Origin: an uncultured Porphyromonadaceae bacterium
Lineage (GTDB): Bacteria > Bacteroidota > Bacteroidia > Bacteroidales > Muribaculaceae
Direction: 5' to 3'
Length of the DNA: 10,278 nt
Assembly (NCBI GenBank): GCA_937989585.1
Contig: CALKRW010000016.1
Span: 1 to 10,278 of the forward strand
A model generated the notes under the pieces. The model was not told where the DNA came from, made no database searches, and saw nothing but the letters and a program-made list of their open reading frames with translations. Positions within the stretch are counted from its first letter, which is position 1. Each line of letters begins with the position of its first letter. The translations under genes and the position numbers were made by a program. Of the stretch, positions 7,706 to 10,278 are shown piece after piece.

Positions 7706-9108
7706 GGCAACAGACCTTTTTTATTCATTGCTTCATCTGCTAGCGTAAAAAGTGAATAAGGGTCAAGTCCCTTTAACTCGTCCCAGTTAAATCCTTCACC
7801 AACGAGTAATTCAATTATAGTATTTTTGCTTTTCTCAAACCAAATATCATACATATTCGGTGTCTTCTCTTGCAATACGCAATAATAGTAGGCCTTTATT
7901 GAGTAGTTGTATAGAGCGATCCTGATCTTCATTTCCTGCCTGACCAACCTATCTTCTGCCACCCCGGAATGCCGAGAAGAGATTGTGTAGAAGTTATAGC
8001 TTCTCAAAGTCTCAATAAGAGGTTCAAACAAACCATCATATTCTCCAGAAAAGGATTCATCGGAAGATAATCTTTCATGAACATTTTCACCTGTGCTTAG
8101 ATTTTCAATGTTTAAATGTACATATGGCGTGTCGACATGAGGCAGGTCAAGTCGCATCAGACGAGGAATGTCGTCATATTCGGTGAAGAATATTTTAATC
8201 CGTGTGGTGTTGCTTTCCGAACCTCGTGCATTGGAGATGGCTGAGTTCACAATTGGATTGCTCTCGGTCACAATGTCATAGATGTAGATATTGGAGTAAT
8301 GCGCCAAAAGATAATCAACCAAATTATTGAAAACTTCTGAATATTTAGCATCTATACCGGGGAATGTGGCAGTATCCAACAAACCCACCCAAAAGGTAAG
8401 ATATTTCAGTTGCATCCCGAAGTCTCTTAAAACATATTTTTTGTATACTGCCAGCTTTTTATCGTTAATACCGAGTTCACTCCCAAGCATCATCAGCCCG
8501 CGGAACTGCAATATCCGCTGACGGTCAAAATAACAAGGATTGTATTTGGCGTTCCAGTCAAAACAATCCGCGTTCATATCTTTTTTGAGAAAATAGTTTG
8601 TTATTGCACTATTGATGATTATGAATGAATCAACAAAGCTATCTGCGGCCTTTATATCGAAATTAAGCGTCCCTTCACTTAACTCTTTAAATGTGTTTTG
8701 TGCAATTTGTAGGGAAATATTCAGTTCTACATCGCTAATCTGGACACTCCTTTCTGAGTTATAATATATTCGGTCAAAATTGGGGCATTCAATTCCGAAA
8801 AAGTATTTATTAAAGTCCTGATATTTAGTCTTGAGATTATTCCAGTCATTATCAGCTTCGACTGGCATAGGGCAATTGAACGAATCTGTATTTCCGCTAT
8901 AAGGGTCTTTAGTCAAGATTGCTTTGATAACTTTAGCGGAAAATTGAATCTCACCAACCGTCATCGGCTCGGTAAAATGAAAAACCGGGCTTTTTGCTTC
9001 CAAGATTTTTTTTTGAACCAATAAAGAATCCAGCTCTGAGATATTTCCCACCAATGATGGATCTTTAATATAATCATTAATCCTATTGTTAATCTCGACC
9101 AAATTCAT
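7702..9108 (-). CDS. Unrecognised 468-aa protein, first gene of the operon
   Basis: I do not recognise a family. The protein is soluble-looking, acidic and mixed alpha/beta, with no signal peptide, membrane helix, Walker motif or Cys-rich zinc site. The N-terminal 60 residues look helical. Residues about 305-335 contain a His/Asp-rich strand pair, R-L-D-L-P-H324 and V-H331-L-N-I-E335, which looks more like a binding or active site than linker. Residues about 385-465 are helical and Tyr-rich. It is the promoter-proximal gene and overlaps the FRG gene by ATGA, so the two are likely to form a complex or a toxin/partner pair; this is inference from gene order only. The ATG at 9108 follows an A-rich leader and a -7 box at the expected distance, which supports this start. 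Confidence 0.85.
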   Translation of the reverse strand: MNLVEINNRINDYIKDPSLVGNISELDSLLVQKKILEAKSPVFHFTEPMTVGEIQFSAKVIKAILTKDPYSGNTDSFNCPMPVEADNDWNNLKTKYQDFNKYFFGIECPNFDRIYYNSERSVQISDVELNISLQIAQNTFKELSEGTLNFDIKAADSFVDSFIIINSAITNYFLKKDMNADCFDWNAKYNPCYFDRQRILQFRGLMMLGSELGINDKKLAVYKKYVLRDFGMQLKYLTFWVGLLDTATFPGIDAKYSEVFNNLVDYLLAHYSNIYIYDIVTESNPIVNSAISNARGSESNTTRIKIFFTEYDDIPRLMRLDLPHVDTPYVHLNIENLSTGENVHERLSSDESFSGEYDGLFEPLIETLRSYNFYTISSRHSGVAEDRLVRQEMKIRIALYNYSIKAYYYCVLQEKTPNMYDIWFEKSKNTIIELLVGEGFNWDELKGLDPYSLFTLADEAMNKKGLLP

Positions 9109-9125
9109 AATTCATTCTTATTTTC

Positions 9126-9160
9126 ATATGCAAATTTACATATAAATCGGGACATTTCTA
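9126..9160 (-). promoter_or_regulatory. Promoter of the five-gene operon, with a dyad around the -7 box
   Basis: Read on the - strand, TAAATTTG (9138 down to 9131) is an exact match to the Bacteroidetes -7 consensus TAnnTTTG. A -33 TTTG is not obvious near 9157-9160. The start of transcription would fall near 9125, giving a leader of about 17 bases that is A/T-rich, as is usual in this phylum. The -7 box is precisely flanked by the arms ATATG (9126-9130) and CATAT (9139-9143), an inverted repeat with an 8-base spacer, which could be an operator. In such AT-rich DNA the dyad may also be chance. Confidence 0.55.
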
Positions 9161-10228
9161 CACCGACAGAATAAAAAGATCAAGGCCGCCGCAAATTATC
9201 CGCCATTGATACCGTGCTTTACGCACATTATTCGTAAATTTAGGGCGAAATCAAAAATGCCTCTAGCAATGGAAAGGATTAGAATTGTAGCGGGCCTTGA
9301 TGTTCACAAAGATAGCGTGTTTTTGTGTATTATGCGCTATGACGAGGCCATTATTTTCGAAAAAACGTATGGAACGCTGACCACCCAGCTTCGCCAGATG
9401 CGGGAAGACATGCTCGAGCGCGGCGTTACCGAGTGCGCAATGGAAAGCACTTCAGTGTATTGGGTGCCGGTTTGGAACGAACTGTGCGACCACATGCAGC
9501 TGCGGCTTGCCAATCCCCACTTCATCAAGCAGCTGCCCGGCCGAAAGAGCGACACCAAGGATGCGCAGTGGATAGCGGAGTGCCAGCTGAAAAACCTCAT
9601 ACGCCAGAGCTTCGTGCCGAATCCTGCAGTGCAGGACATGCGCAAGCTCAACCGCCGCATCTTCGACCTTAACGAAGACCTGACATACAACAAGAACAAG
9701 CTTGACGCAGCCATGCAGCGCTGCGGCTTCCGCCTGAGCAATTACGTTTCCAACACTGGAGGAAAGAGCTACCAAAACGTTGTCAGGGCCATTTCGCAGG
9801 GCCAGACCGATGCGGAAGCGCTGGCAAAGATGGTGCATTCGCGCACTGTCAACAAGCACGGCAGAGAAGCCATCGTCGGAGCGGTCACAGGGAACTTCTC
9901 AGAAACAGACATAGCGGTCATCAGGCAGTACCTCTCTATGATCGACTTGATAAAAGCTCAGATTGACGAATGCCAGGCGAAGCTGACGGCCATGTGCACG
10001 GAAATCTTCCCCGAACAATTCAAACGTCTACAGACCATCCCCGGAGTGAAAGAACGCGCCGCCACAGCGATAATTGCGGAAACCGGGGCCGACATGTCGA
10101 TGTTCGAAAAGGCCACAAACCTTGTGGGATGGTGCGGATTGAAGCCACGCAACGATGAGAGCAACCGAAGAATAAAGAGCAACCGCATAACGCACGGAAA
10201 CAAATACCTCAGGCAGATACTCGTAACG
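9150..10228 (+). mobile_element. IS110-family insertion sequence remnant (left edge approximate)
   Basis: The transposase identifies the family. The left edge must lie between the operon promoter and the transposase start, and I set it only roughly. The right edge is put at about 10228, where the protein stops matching the family pattern. IS110 elements lack long terminal inverted repeats and usually make no obvious target duplication, so the ends cannot be fixed by eye. Fewer than about 110 bases separate the operon promoter from the transposase start. That is short for the 5' non-coding bridge RNA region of IS110-group elements; the element may be of the IS1111 type or shortened at both ends. 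Confidence 0.6.
9235..9242 (+). promoter_or_regulatory. Possible -7 element of the IS110 transposase gene
   Basis: TAAATTTA differs from TAnnTTTG only in the last base and lies 14 bases before the ATG at 9257. Transcription would begin near 9247-9250, leaving a very short leader. No good -33 element was found. The site supports a start at 9257 or 9269 rather than the TTG at 9206. Confidence 0.35.
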
Positions 10229-10231
10229 TGA
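9257..10231 (+). CDS. IS110-family transposase, C-terminally truncated
   Basis: This is a RuvC-like DEDD recombinase of the IS110 family, which moves its element through a structured-RNA-guided recombination. Counting from the ATG at 9257, the motifs are G-L-D15-V-H-K-D-S, then A-M-E63-S-T-S-V-Y, then K-S-D99-T-K-D102-A-Q-W-I-A. This supplies the four acidic residues. A coiled-coil-like middle is followed by the Transposase_20 domain, with I-P-G-V near residue 260, G-W-C-G-L-K-P near 291-297 and N-D-E-S302-N-R-R, where S302 is the likely serine nucleophile. H-G-N-K-Y-L-R-Q-I-L-V follows, and then the frame ends at once (Thr, stop) instead of running on for the usual several dozen residues. 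It is probably inactive. Base composition is much richer in GC than the neighbouring operon. The ATG at 9269 is an equally good start; the TTG at 9206 precedes the likely promoter and is rejected. Confidence 0.85.
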   Translation: MPLAMERIRIVAGLDVHKDSVFLCIMRYDEAIIFEKTYGTLTTQLRQMREDMLERGVTECAMESTSVYWVPVWNELCDHMQLRLANPHFIKQLPGRKSDTKDAQWIAECQLKNLIRQSFVPNPAVQDMRKLNRRIFDLNEDLTYNKNKLDAAMQRCGFRLSNYVSNTGGKSYQNVVRAISQGQTDAEALAKMVHSRTVNKHGREAIVGAVTGNFSETDIAVIRQYLSMIDLIKAQIDECQAKLTAMCTEIFPEQFKRLQTIPGVKERAATAIIAETGADMSMFEKATNLVGWCGLKPRNDESNRRIKSNRITHGNKYLRQILVT

Positions 10232-10278
10232 GTTCGGGATAAATACATGCTTCGATTCGACATCGGAAGGGCATATGT
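10229..10278. other. Foreign sequence after the transposase break
   Basis: From about 10229 none of the three forward frames continues the IS110 C-terminal pattern, so a simple frameshift does not explain the truncation. The 50 bases left are too few to identify; they may be the end of another inserted element or a deletion junction. Confidence 0.4.

Noticed and set aside
9206..9256. TTG at 9206 as the transposase start
   Set aside because: It precedes the likely -7 box, and the added residues do not resemble an IS110 N-terminus, which begins shortly before GLDVHKD.
9337..9859. Two long antisense open frames (about 135 codons) inside the transposase gene
   Set aside because: They are typical antisense shadows of a GC-rich coding region, with implausible composition and no family match.
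1..10278. CRISPR array, tRNA or rRNA
   Set aside because: No regularly spaced repeats beyond the two at 6-46 and no tRNA-like or rRNA-like segment were seen on either strand.

Overview
The window looks like accessory DNA from a member of Bacteroidetes (probably Bacteroidales). The evidence is promoter sequence: boxes fitting the Bacteroidetes -7 consensus TAnnTTTG lie just upstream of the first gene on each strand, none of the genes has a clear Shine-Dalgarno site, and the M23 peptidase and IS110 transposase have a Bacteroidetes flavour. No species can be named from the sequence. There are no rRNA, tRNA or CRISPR features.

Layout. Bases 1-83 hold an 18-bp sequence repeated twice in tandem, then a promoter. 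Bases 84-728 encode a secreted LytM/M23-type peptidase on the + strand. From 731 to 9108 five genes on the - strand form one tightly packed operon. In transcription order they are: an unrecognised 468-aa protein (7702-9108), an FRG-domain protein (6749-7705), a ComEC-like metallo-beta-lactamase (MBL) fold hydrolase (5688-6752), a 1028-aa protein with an N-terminal trypsin-like serine protease domain (2591-5677), and a 602-aa protein with an HNH_5-like zinc/nuclease motif (731-2539). The first two junctions are 4-bp ATGA overlaps and the third is a 10-bp gap, so the proteins are probably made together. A good promoter sits just upstream of the first gene. Beyond it, 9257-10231 is an IS110-family transposase on the + strand that keeps its DEDD residues and its probable serine nucleophile but stops abruptly inside the C-terminal domain, as if cut by another element at about 10228.

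Interpretation. The operon is visibly more AT-rich than the peptidase gene and the IS on either side, next to mobile DNA, and built from domain types common in bacterial conflict systems (FRG, MBL, trypsin-like protease, HNH). I infer a candidate multi-gene antiphage or anti-mobile-element system. The MBL plus trypsin-like pair recalls the accessory proteins of AVAST type 1 as I remember them, but no protein here has a visible Walker A motif, so there is no STAND NTPase sensor in the window. A workable model is that the unknown first protein and/or the long helical part of the protease senses a trigger, the protease is released to cleave a partner, and the HNH, MBL or FRG protein is the effector. 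The gene set and the key residues are read from the sequence; the joint function is inference.
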